Assembly: GCA_027484105.1 (NCBI GenBank)
Contig: JAIXUG010000023.1
Coordinates: 41,544-105,543, forward strand
DNA length: 64,000 nt
Source: Comamonadaceae bacterium
GTDB lineage: Bacteria > Pseudomonadota > Gammaproteobacteria > Burkholderiales > Burkholderiaceae_C
Reading direction: 5' to 3'
Below are positions 29,284-36,288 of this stretch, piece after piece. A program made the translations under genes and the position numbers. The notes under the pieces are model-generated. The model was not told the DNA's origin. It searched no databases and saw only the letters and a list, made by a program, of their open reading frames with translations. Within the stretch, counting starts at the first letter, position 1; every line of letters starts with the position of its first letter.

Positions 29284-30117
29284 TCACAGGTAAGGCCGCG
29301 CCCAACTCAGCCCGCGAGAGGTGCCCCCTGATGTGGCATCGGCCGGGTTGTACTCGCAGCCGATCCAGCCGTCCCAGCCGCATTCGGCGCTGACGCGGTC
29401 GATCGTCTGGAAAATGTGCGGCCAGTTCACTTCGCCCGTGCCTGGTTCGTGGCGGGCGGGCACCTCGGCGATCTGAAAATGCCCCACCCGCCCGGTGGGC
29501 AGATACTGTGCAATTTTGGCGCTCAAATCGCCCTCGACGATCTGGCAGTGGAACAAGTCCATCTGCACTTTGACGTTGGCCGCACCCACGGCCTCAACAA
29601 TGCGGTGCGCGTGGTCTTGGCGGTTCAGGTGAAAGCCCGGCACGCTGCGGGTGTTGATCGGCTCGATCAGCACATCGCGCCCTGCTTGGGCGGCTTCGGC
29701 AGCGGCCCATTGCAGGTTTTTCACCAGGGTGGCGTCGGCGTCTTCGGGGCTGGCGCCTGCGGCGCGCAAACCCACCATGGCGTGGATGCGGGGGCAATTC
29801 AGCGCCTCGGCATAGACCAGGGCTTGTGCAAAGCCCGTGCGGAACTCGGCTTCGCGTCCCGGCACGCTGGCGGTGCCTCGGCTGCCACCTTCCCACGCTT
29901 GCGTGAAGCTGGCGCTGTCGGTGCCGCCCGAAGGGGTGTTGAACAGCACCTGTTGCAAACCATGGGCCTTCAACCTGGCTGCCAGCTCTTGCGCCGGGAA
30001 GGCATAGGGAAACAAATACTCCACGGCCTTGAAGCCGTCTTGGGCTGCAGCCTCAAACCTGTCCAAGAACGGCAGGTCGGGGTACATCATGGACAAATTG
30101 GCGGCAAATTGAGGCAT
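29284..30117 (-). CDS. Hydroxypyruvate isomerase-like sugar isomerase
   Basis: This 277-residue xylose-isomerase-like TIM barrel starts MPQFAANLSMMYPDLPFLDR, close to the Hyi/OtnI N-terminus. It contains LIEPINTRSVPGFHLNRQ and QMDLFHCQIVEGDL, the usual metal-binding strands. Hyi interconverts hydroxypyruvate and tartronate semialdehyde in glyoxylate metabolism; OtnI acts on 2-oxo-tetronate. I cannot separate the two by eye. It has the same direction as the BMC operon but lies 253 bp beyond it, so a shared transcript is possible rather than shown. Confidence 0.8.
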   Translation of the reverse strand: MPQFAANLSMMYPDLPFLDRFEAAAQDGFKAVEYLFPYAFPAQELAARLKAHGLQQVLFNTPSGGTDSASFTQAWEGGSRGTASVPGREAEFRTGFAQALVYAEALNCPRIHAMVGLRAAGASPEDADATLVKNLQWAAAEAAQAGRDVLIEPINTRSVPGFHLNRQDHAHRIVEAVGAANVKVQMDLFHCQIVEGDLSAKIAQYLPTGRVGHFQIAEVPARHEPGTGEVNWPHIFQTIDRVSAECGWDGWIGCEYNPADATSGGTSRGLSWARPYL

Positions 30118-30310
30118 ACAAGACTTTTCGACAGTTTGTGAGGGCAAGGGATTGAGGGATTGCGCAACAAGGGGGCAAAGATACCAGCAAAACGAAGGAT
30201 CGACACGGATCAAGCCTTGTGTGTCCTTGCGCTGGTGCCCTGCAAAACGAAGGCCTTGTCGACCTCAGCTTGCGCGACCTGTCTTTGGTCGTGGTCACCT
30301 TGGGCCGCGT

Positions 30311-30330
30311 GCTTGAACGCTTTTTCAAGC
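30311..30330 (-). other. Hairpin downstream of the BMC operon
   Basis: GCTTGAA (30311-30317) and TTCAAGC (30324-30330) form a 7-bp perfect stem about 40 bp past the stop of the last shell gene, in the 253-bp spacer 30118-30370. No T-run follows on the minus strand, so it would be at best a weak terminator or an RNA 3'-end stabiliser. I see no gene in this spacer. Confidence 0.3.
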
Positions 30331-30370
30331 GCGGGCGGTCAGGGGTGGAAAGCCCCAGCCCGCCGGCTGT

Positions 30371-31036
30371 TCAAGCTCTGCCCGGGATTTGGGCGAGCAG
30401 CTTTTCGACATGGGCCTTGGCTTTTTCGAGCGAAGCCATGCTGCCCGTCAGGTACATGCGGCCACTGGCCCCGATCATGCTGCACTCTACCAGGGTCAGG
30501 TCGGGAGCCACTTTTTCGGCTTCGTTGGCCATGTGGGCACCAAACAGGGCCGGGGCCACTTCCATGAGCAGCATGTTCTGGCCCGGCAGCACCATGCTGG
30601 CCTGGCGCGTGCGGTTCATCAGCACGGCGTGCTGATCGGTCACGTTTTCCAGAATGTCGCTGTACAGCAGCTGCGGGCGCAACTGGTCTTCGGCCTTGGC
30701 GCCCATCCAGTCCAGGATGACCTGGCCTGCGCGCTGGAGCGCCGCGCTGTCGTTGCTGTGCAACTCCAGCACGCCAAACTGCCGCTCGACGGCCAGAATG
30801 CCCGGCTCCAGCGTGGGTTCGGCCTTCAGGGCCAAGTCGATCACGCGCTGGATGGACAGCCCGGGGGCGATCTCGACCAACAGCGCGTGGGTGCCTTGCA
30901 TCGCCACGTAGCCGCGTGCGCCCAGGGGCGAACTCATCCACGAGGAGAACTGGGGTTGCAAGTCGGTGAGCGTCAGGTAAACCCGAAGCTCAGCGGCCGG
31001 TTTCGTGGGCGCTGCGGCTTTTTTTGTTGTGGCCAT
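30371..31036 (-). CDS. BMC-T shell protein, CsoS1D/CcmP-like (second copy)
   Basis: This 221-residue tandem-domain microcompartment shell protein is expected to form a pseudohexameric trimer. The first BMC domain spans about residues 17-115 and the second about 117-218. Conserved stretches LEPGILAVERQFGVLELH, HAVLMNRTRQASM and NEAEKVAPDLTLVECSMIG match the CsoS1D/CcmP group, whose trimers stack and have a gated central pore. The pore pair Glu-Arg is present as E84-R85. It is clearly homologous to the product of the gene ending at 32291. A Lys/Ala/Pro-rich N-terminal tail of about 15 residues is unusual. A GGAGG precedes the ATG. It is the last shell gene of the operon. Confidence 0.88.
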   Translation of the reverse strand: MATTKKAAAPTKPAAELRVYLTLTDLQPQFSSWMSSPLGARGYVAMQGTHALLVEIAPGLSIQRVIDLALKAEPTLEPGILAVERQFGVLELHSNDSAALQRAGQVILDWMGAKAEDQLRPQLLYSDILENVTDQHAVLMNRTRQASMVLPGQNMLLMEVAPALFGAHMANEAEKVAPDLTLVECSMIGASGRMYLTGSMASLEKAKAHVEKLLAQIPGRA

Positions 31037-31065
31037 GCGGCCTCCTTATCTAGGACAGCTGGCGA

Positions 31066-31338
31066 TCACTTGCCGTCGAAGGCTTTTTGCACGTCAGCGT
31101 GTGGACGTGGAATGACGTGGCAAGACACCACTTCACCGATCGCGCCTGCGGCTTCTGCACCAGCTTCGGTGGCGGCCTTGACGGCACCCACGTCGCCCGA
31201 AACGATGATGGCGACCAGACCGCCACCGACTTCTTTTTTGCCAACGATGTTGACGTTGGCGGCTTTGACCATGGCGTCAGCGGCAGCGAAAGCAGCAACA
31301 TAACCTTTGGTTTCGATCATTCCGATGGCTTGTGACAT
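31066..31338 (-). CDS. BMC-H hexameric shell protein (PduA/CcmK type)
   Basis: This 90-residue single-domain protein is the main facet tile. It begins [20 protein letters not shown] and continues [20 protein letters not shown], then [18 protein letters not shown] and VIPRPH, a textbook Pfam BMC domain. The expected pore loop lies around residues 36-42 (KKEVGGG). It is the only BMC-H in the locus. AAGGAGACTCTC before the ATG is the strongest ribosome-binding site in the shell cluster, which fits a highly produced subunit. The 81-bp upstream spacer carries tandem repeats. Confidence 0.95.
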   Translation of the reverse strand: MSQAIGMIETKGYVAAFAAADAMVKAANVNIVGKKEVGGGLVAIIVSGDVGAVKAATEAGAEAAGAIGEVVSCHVIPRPHADVQKAFDGK

Positions 31339-31365
31339 GAGAGTCTCCTTGAGGGGTTAAAAAAG

Positions 31366-31400
31366 AAAGGGTTGAAGAAAAGGGTTGACGGAAAGGGTGA
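31366..31400 (-). repeat. Three tandem 13-bp-period repeats upstream of the BMC-H gene
   Basis: On the plus strand AAAGGGTTGA occurs at 31366-31375 and 31379-31388, and AAAGGGTGA at 31392-31400, a regular 13-bp period. A related AGGGGTTAA lies at 31352-31360. In the leftward mRNA these read as pyrimidine-rich UCAACCCUUU units just before the BMC-H ribosome-binding site. This is the only sizeable gap inside the shell operon. A role in translation or mRNA processing is a guess. Confidence 0.55.
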
Positions 31401-31419
31401 GGGGAAAAAGTCGTTGCGC

Positions 31420-31689
31420 TCAGCGCATCGGTGTGGGGGTGTCGTAGTTGTCGAGCGAGGCGATGATGAGTGCATCGGCCACCACACGCGGGTGGGCCGG
31501 GGCGAACCACCAGGCCGCAGGCGCGCCGATGGTGATCATCACGCGCTCGCCAATGCCGCAGCCCATGGGGTCGTAGCAAACCACCACGTCCTTGGGGTAG
31601 TCGAGCTGCACTTCCAGCAATGCCCCAGCGGGCAACTCGGGCAGGCGTTTGCTGGCCACGATGCGGCCGATCACGGTTCCTGTTTTCAT
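31420..31689 (-). CDS. BMC-P pentameric vertex protein (EutN/CcmL type)
   Basis: This 89-residue protein belongs to the EutN/CcmL family that caps the vertices of the icosahedral shell. It begins MKTGTVIGRIVASKRLPELP and has GCGIGERVMITIGAPAAWW, which corresponds to the conserved GxGexVlixxGsxa segment, followed by the ADALIIASLDNYD C-terminus. Its ATG overlaps the stop of the preceding gene as ATGA. One vertex protein is enough to close a shell. Confidence 0.92.
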   Translation of the reverse strand: MKTGTVIGRIVASKRLPELPAGALLEVQLDYPKDVVVCYDPMGCGIGERVMITIGAPAAWWFAPAHPRVVADALIIASLDNYDTPTPMR

Positions 31690-32294
31690 GGCTTGGTTCC
31701 TCGTTCAATGGTGATGCCGCGTTTGCGCAGGGCTTCTTTGCCCAAGGGGGTCATCACCGCCTTGGGGTGCAGCCGAACGGTTTTCACGTCCGGCGGCAGG
31801 GTTTTGAGCAGCTTCTCGCCAATCACACCCTTGAGTTCGGGGATGTGCTCGGCGGGGTGGTCGTGCAAATGGCAGCTGTCGCCCTTGCACTCGCAGGCCT
31901 TGCCTGCTTGGCACGACGAACAGCAAGCCGCCGGGTCGGTGGCGGTGGTGGCGGCCATGGCCGAGGTGCCGGTAGCAGTGGCCGTTTTTTCAACGGGCAC
32001 AGCATTGGACACAGCCCCCATCGCGGCGGCATCTACACGCAAATCAAACCTGAGCAAACCCGTATCGGCCATCTTCAACAAAGCCGGGCTTGCCGCAAGC
32101 CGCTGGAACAACTGGGTCAGAACCGCTGTGTCCTGGGGGCTGCCGAGGCGCAGAGGAATCACCACGGCAGCGCCAGCATGGGGTGTGTTCATGGCAGGCG
32201 CTTGCGTTTGGGCAACGGGTGCAGGATGTGCTGATGCCGCCAGCTTGGCCTTCAGCGTGGCCCGAATTTGTTCGCGCAAAGTGTCTGTGCTCAT
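31686..32294 (-). CDS. Uncharacterised BMC-operon protein with Cys/His cluster
   Basis: I do not recognise this 202-residue protein. Residues 5-20 (TLREQIRATLKAKLAA) form an amphipathic helix like BMC targeting helices, followed by an Ala/Pro-rich linker. A central region (about 42-90) looks folded. Residues 124-150 hold six Cys and four His (C124, C125, C128, C134, C136, C141, H142, H144, H146, H150), a strong candidate metal or cluster site. The C-terminus (about 170-197) contains HPKAVMTPLGKEALRKRGI, resembling a TPxAxxxLRxxGI motif found in several BMC accessory proteins (from memory, inference). Both ends overlap neighbouring genes by ATGA, so it belongs firmly to the operon. Confidence 0.8.
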   Translation of the reverse strand: MSTDTLREQIRATLKAKLAASAHPAPVAQTQAPAMNTPHAGAAVVIPLRLGSPQDTAVLTQLFQRLAASPALLKMADTGLLRFDLRVDAAAMGAVSNAVPVEKTATATGTSAMAATTATDPAACCSSCQAGKACECKGDSCHLHDHPAEHIPELKGVIGEKLLKTLPPDVKTVRLHPKAVMTPLGKEALRKRGITIERGTKP

Positions 32295-32905
32295 GCGTCA
32301 ACTCCGGCATCGCGGATCACGGCCTCTGCGACAGCAGCGGCGGTGCGCACATCGGATGCGGTGCCCGACAAATACAGCCGCCCAGCCGGGCCCATGAAGC
32401 GGCAGTCGATCAACTTCACGTTAGCGGCTTTTTCAGCTTCGTTGGCCACCAGCAGCTCATAAGACGAGGTGGTCATCTCCATGATGTACAGAGACTCACC
32501 GGGCAAAAGCATGCTGCCGGACTTGCTGCGGTTGATCAAAAACGCGTGATAACCATCGACCCGGTCGATGACTTTGGACGCCAGGATCTCGGGCTTGAGC
32601 ACGCTTTTTTCGCTCACACCCATGGCATCCAGCACGGCTGCGCCCGCCGACTTGACGGACGAGGAGGACTGACCGTGGAACTCCAGGTAACCAAACTGCC
32701 GCTCCACCACGAGGTTGCCGGGCTTGACATCGTCGTGCTTGAGCGCGATGTCGGTCAGCCATTCGATGTCCATGCCGGGCGCCACTTCGATGACCATGGC
32801 CGCGTCGTTGTGGCGTGGCAAAAAGCCACGGGCGGTGGAGCCGAGCAAACACATCAGCTGTGGCTGCAAGCGGTCCAGAAAAATATAGCTGCGCAAATTG
32901 GACAT
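32291..32905 (-). CDS. BMC-T shell protein, CsoS1D/CcmP-like (first copy)
   Basis: This 204-residue tandem-domain shell protein has BMC domains at about residues 3-100 and 102-200. It is very close in pattern to carboxysomal CsoS1D/CcmP: SYIFLDRLQPQL, IEVAPGMDIEWLTDIALKH, VERQFGYLEFHG, HAFLINRSKSGSMLLPGES and NEAEKAANVKLIDCRFMG. The gating pore residues Glu-Arg are E68-R69. Members of this group form double-stacked trimers that may act as an airlock for larger metabolites. It starts 9 bp after the aldehyde dehydrogenase stop and is coupled by ATGA to the next gene. Confidence 0.9.
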   Translation of the reverse strand: MSNLRSYIFLDRLQPQLMCLLGSTARGFLPRHNDAAMVIEVAPGMDIEWLTDIALKHDDVKPGNLVVERQFGYLEFHGQSSSSVKSAGAAVLDAMGVSEKSVLKPEILASKVIDRVDGYHAFLINRSKSGSMLLPGESLYIMEMTTSSYELLVANEAEKAANVKLIDCRFMGPAGRLYLSGTASDVRTAAAVAEAVIRDAGVDA

Positions 32906-32914
32906 GACAGGCTT

Positions 32915-34423
32915 TCAGCGAAGGTGTTCGAGTTCTTCCTGCACGATGCGCAGGACCATGGCCTGAAGTTCAGGCGTGAGGGTGGACCGTGGTGAAGGCG
33001 CGGCACCGGCTTCAGTAGCCGCAGTGGCCGCGCCCGACGCCATGGCCCCGGCCCAGCCACCGGGCAGCGGAAAGGCCACGCGTTTCCAGTTGACCAGCAA
33101 CTCGGGGCCGACGTTGCAGTCCACCGAGCTTTTGCCTGCGTAACCCGTCCCAATCGTGAAGGTGTAGGGCAAGCCGGTGTTGGCACCAGTGCTGTCGTGC
33201 ACCGTGCTGCCATTGACCACCACACGGTAATAGTCGAGCGCCGCACCCCAGACCACCGCCTGCTCGGCGTTGGCGGTGTGCACACCCGAGGTGTGTCCTG
33301 CGCCGCTGTGCTGCAGCATCAGGCGCGCCACCTCGATGGCTTGGTCCATGCTCGGTACCACCACGCAGCCCAGGATGGGCGAGAGCTTTTCTTTAAGCAG
33401 CACATGGCCTGCTTGCGGCAGGGTGATGGGGCACAGCAGCGCCTGGCAATCCACGGGGACATTTACGCCGGCGGCTTGTGCGATTTCGTGAGCAGGACGG
33501 CCCACGACTTTGGCGTTGAACTTGCCGCCCGGGAAAGCGTGGTTTTGGATCAGCAGGGCCTCTTGTTCGGTGCACACGTGCGCACCCTGGCGGGCCAAGG
33601 CTTGTTGCATCTGCACTGCGATGTTGGCGTGCAACAAGAGCACCGAAGGGGCCTGGCAGGGGCTGCCGTGGTCGAAGTTTTTGTCGGCGACGATGGTTTT
33701 TGCTGCCGCTTCGATGTCGGCACTGGCGTCCACATAAACCGGCACATTGCCAGAACCGACGCCAATGGCGGGATTGCCCGAGCCGTAAGCAGCACGCACC
33801 ATGGGTGTGCCGCCCGTGGCCAAGATCACGTCGGTGCGGCTGTCGCGCATCAGCGCGCCTGTGGCCTCGACGGTGGGGCGTGTCAGGATCTGCAAGGCAT
33901 GGGCCGGGCCACCGGCTTTTTCGATGGCCGCCTGCAACTCATGGGTCACGGCGGTGCAGCAGCCCAGCGCCACCGGGTGCGGTGAGATGACCAGCGCGTT
34001 GCGCGTCATCAGGCACAAAATGGTCTTGAAAATGATGGTGGCCACCGGCGAGGTGGAGTTGGACAAACCCACCACCACACCGGCAGGGCGACCGATCTCG
34101 ACGATGCGCAGCGCATCGTTGCGGCGCACACCGCCCAGAGCCACCTTGTCCCAAGCGGTGGGCGTCAGCGTGCAGGCAATCTGGTTCTTGGCAATCTTGT
34201 CGGCCACTTTGCCGATGCGGCTCTCGCGCACGGCCCACTCGGCATAAAACTCGGCGCGTGGCAGCAAGGCGGCAGCCACTTCTTTGGCCACACGCTTGGC
34301 TTCTTCGGGCGTCCACAGCGCCAGCGTGGCGGCGGCTTCCCGGGCGCGGCCCAGCAAGTCGCGGGCCTCTTGCAGGGCGGCCAGGTCGTGGTCAGCCAGG
34401 TCGATGGGCGTGCTTGAACTCAT
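32915..34423 (-). CDS. BMC-associated CoA-acylating-type aldehyde dehydrogenase
   Basis: This 502-residue protein belongs to the EutE/PduP/AdhE-N/SauS branch of aldehyde dehydrogenases, which convert aldehydes to acyl-CoA with NAD+. Evidence is the nucleotide-binding region (MTRNALVISPHPVAL), ILATGGTPMVRAAYGSGNPA, IGVGSGNVPVYVDASADIE and the catalytic Cys in FDHGSPCQAPS (C256). After a roughly 25-residue Ala/Gly/Ser/Pro linker the protein ends TPELQAMVLRIVQEELEHLR, an amphipathic helix in the form of a C-terminal encapsulation peptide. The ATG at 34423 lies 19 bp after the dioxygenase stop; an ATG at 34462 would overlap that gene. CoA dependence is inferred from family. Confidence 0.88.
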   Translation of the reverse strand: MSSSTPIDLADHDLAALQEARDLLGRAREAAATLALWTPEEAKRVAKEVAAALLPRAEFYAEWAVRESRIGKVADKIAKNQIACTLTPTAWDKVALGGVRRNDALRIVEIGRPAGVVVGLSNSTSPVATIIFKTILCLMTRNALVISPHPVALGCCTAVTHELQAAIEKAGGPAHALQILTRPTVEATGALMRDSRTDVILATGGTPMVRAAYGSGNPAIGVGSGNVPVYVDASADIEAAAKTIVADKNFDHGSPCQAPSVLLLHANIAVQMQQALARQGAHVCTEQEALLIQNHAFPGGKFNAKVVGRPAHEIAQAAGVNVPVDCQALLCPITLPQAGHVLLKEKLSPILGCVVVPSMDQAIEVARLMLQHSGAGHTSGVHTANAEQAVVWGAALDYYRVVVNGSTVHDSTGANTGLPYTFTIGTGYAGKSSVDCNVGPELLVNWKRVAFPLPGGWAGAMASGAATAATEAGAAPSPRSTLTPELQAMVLRIVQEELEHLR

Positions 34424-34442
34424 GGCAGAAGGCGTCTCGCGT

Positions 34443-35495
34443 TCAACGGCGCTGTGCGGCACTGGCCACGGCGTTCAGGTCCACGCTTTCGAGTGCGCTG
34501 AAGATGGCTTCCACTGCCTTTTGCTCACTCGGGCTGGCCGCTTGCATGCGGGTGGTGTCGAGCAGTTGGCGCATCACCGAAGGCTGACCACTTGCCGCTG
34601 TACCGGCACCAGGGTTGAGTGTTGGCACAAAGCTGCCGCAGGTCATGCGCTGGCCTGCGCGGTAATGGGGCGCGTAGTCGAACACGGCGTAGTGCTGTGT
34701 GGCGCAGTTGTCCCACATGGCCACCGAGTCTTTTTCCCAGCGGAAACGCACCATGAACTCGGGCTTTTTCACCCATTCATAGAGCATGTTCAGCACCGCC
34801 TCGGACAGGTCCATGTGCATGCCCAGCAAGCGCTTGGTCCAGATCGAATTGACGAACAGGATCTTGCGGCCGGTGTAAGGGTGTGTGATCACGGCCGGGT
34901 GGGTCACGGTGGGCACGTTCTCGATCATCTTGCACTCTTGACCATTGGCGGTCACCATCATGCCGCTCTTGGCCGACGCCCGCTTGGCCAAACGCTCGTG
35001 GGCATTGACTCGGCGGAAATGCCAGGGCAGGTCATGGTCGGCCTGCAGGCCTTCCAGCATTTGCTGCATCCCAGGGTTGAGCGCGTCATAAGCCGCCCCT
35101 GCGTGCATCCACATGGTGTCGCCACCCGAGGGGGGCAAGTCGGTGATGCGCAAGATGGACACCATGTTGGGTTTTTTGCGAAAGGTCACATCGGTGTGCC
35201 AACGATCGGTCTCTGGCGCCTCATATCCCTCGTTCGAAATCAACTGGATGTGTGGATGACCCTCAATGTGGGGAAAGAACTCGTGCTTTTCCATCTCGCC
35301 AAAGTTTTGACCTAAGCGAATGTAGGCCTCTGGCTTCAAGGGTTGCTTGCGGAAAAACACCACGCCGTGTTGCCACAGCGCTTGCTTGATTTCTTCGTAC
35401 ACGTCTTCCGAGCGGGTGTTGTTCAGGTCAACCCCGCTGATCATGGCACCGATGGTGGGCGTCATGGGGTCCACCTGGATGTGACGGAATTTCAT
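34443..35495 (-). CDS. TauD/TfdA-family 2-oxoglutarate-dependent dioxygenase
   Basis: This 350-residue non-heme iron oxygenase has the iron ligands H100 and D102 (RWHTDVTF) and H268 (QHYAVFDY). The 2-oxoglutarate-binding arginines are R279 and R283 in PHYRAGQRM, at the same +11 and +15 spacing from the distal His as in E. coli TauD. Such enzymes hydroxylate a carbon so that a sulfonate, ether or similar group leaves and an aldehyde or ketone forms. The core ends near residue 290. About 60 extra residues follow: a Gly/Ala/Pro/Ser linker and a helix around 324-340. A perfect AAGGAGAT precedes the ATG. Its place between a sulfonate-type importer and a BMC aldehyde dehydrogenase suggests an aldehyde product; the substrate is not known. 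Confidence 0.9.
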   Translation of the reverse strand: MKFRHIQVDPMTPTIGAMISGVDLNNTRSEDVYEEIKQALWQHGVVFFRKQPLKPEAYIRLGQNFGEMEKHEFFPHIEGHPHIQLISNEGYEAPETDRWHTDVTFRKKPNMVSILRITDLPPSGGDTMWMHAGAAYDALNPGMQQMLEGLQADHDLPWHFRRVNAHERLAKRASAKSGMMVTANGQECKMIENVPTVTHPAVITHPYTGRKILFVNSIWTKRLLGMHMDLSEAVLNMLYEWVKKPEFMVRFRWEKDSVAMWDNCATQHYAVFDYAPHYRAGQRMTCGSFVPTLNPGAGTAASGQPSVMRQLLDTTRMQAASPSEQKAVEAIFSALESVDLNAVASAAQRR

Positions 35496-35532
35496 GTTTT
35501 GATCTCCTTGATGGGGTTGTGGCTTGCAGGCT

Positions 35533-36288
35533 TCATTGCCAGTGCAGCAAACGGCGTTCGATCCAGTTCATCAGCTTCATGATCAGCACCCCGATGAGCG
35601 CCAAATCAAACAGCAGCGACCACACGCCATTGACGTTGAATGTGGATCCCAGATAAGCGAGTTGTTGCCCGAGACCCCGCTCGGAAGCAATGACTTCTGC
35701 GCCCACCACGCCCAGCAGGGCGTAAATCAGGCCCAGGCGCAAGCCTGAGAAAAGCACCGGTACAGCGCCCGGCAATGTGACCGAGAAAAACATCTGCCGG
35801 CTGCTGGCGCCCAGGGTGCGCGTGAGCGTCACATGGTCCTGGCTGACACCCCGAATACCTGCCACCGTGCTGGACAGCACGATGAAGAATGTGAGCGACA
35901 CGCCCAGCGCAATCTTGGAGCCGACGCCCAGTCCAAACCACAGAATGAACAGCGGCACCAGCGCAATGCGCGGCAGCACATTGAAGGCTGAAACGTAGGG
36001 ATCGCAAAAGGCCTCGAACTTGGGCCAGGTCACAAATGCCAAGCCCGTGATCATGGCGGCAACCGAGCCAATGGCGAAAGACGCGAACACGGCCAACAGG
36101 GTATAGCCCAGATCGCCCCACAAGCGGGCGTTGGTGAGGTTGTCCAGCGTGAACGTGATGATGCCGAGTGGACTGCCCATGAAACTCGGATCGATCCAAC
36201 CGACCCGTGCGCCCCACTCCCAGAGCCCCAACAACACGCTGAGGAACAAGGCATGCAGCGAAAGAGTACGCCATGTTTCACCCCTCAT
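35533..36288 (-). CDS. ABC transporter permease, nitrate/sulfonate/taurine type
   Basis: This 251-residue SsuC/TauC-like membrane subunit has about six hydrophobic helices. The permease EAA-type loop is ASSRQMFFSVTLPGAVPVLF, followed by GLRLGLIYALLGVVGAEVIA. The ATG at 36288 has AAGAAGGGTGGG upstream and overlaps the ATPase gene by 11 bp. It forms the transmembrane pore with the adjacent ATPase and receives substrate from the binding protein encoded first in the operon. Confidence 0.9.
   Translation of the reverse strand: MRGETWRTLSLHALFLSVLLGLWEWGARVGWIDPSFMGSPLGIITFTLDNLTNARLWGDLGYTLLAVFASFAIGSVAAMITGLAFVTWPKFEAFCDPYVSAFNVLPRIALVPLFILWFGLGVGSKIALGVSLTFFIVLSSTVAGIRGVSQDHVTLTRTLGASSRQMFFSVTLPGAVPVLFSGLRLGLIYALLGVVGAEVIASERGLGQQLAYLGSTFNVNGVWSLLFDLALIGVLIMKLMNWIERRLLHWQ

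Noticed and set aside
30311..30330. Intrinsic terminator for the BMC operon
   Set aside because: A 7-bp stem is present but no T-run follows on the minus strand; kept only as a hairpin.
30389..31303. 304-codon plus-strand frame across the BMC-T and BMC-H genes
   Set aside because: Antisense shadow of two well-supported shell genes; no family features.
30371..32905. Carboxysome locus
   Set aside because: The BMC-T proteins resemble CsoS1D/CcmP, but there is no RuBisCO, CsoS2/CcmM or carbonic anhydrase gene, and the cargo is an aldehyde dehydrogenase with an encapsulation-type helix.
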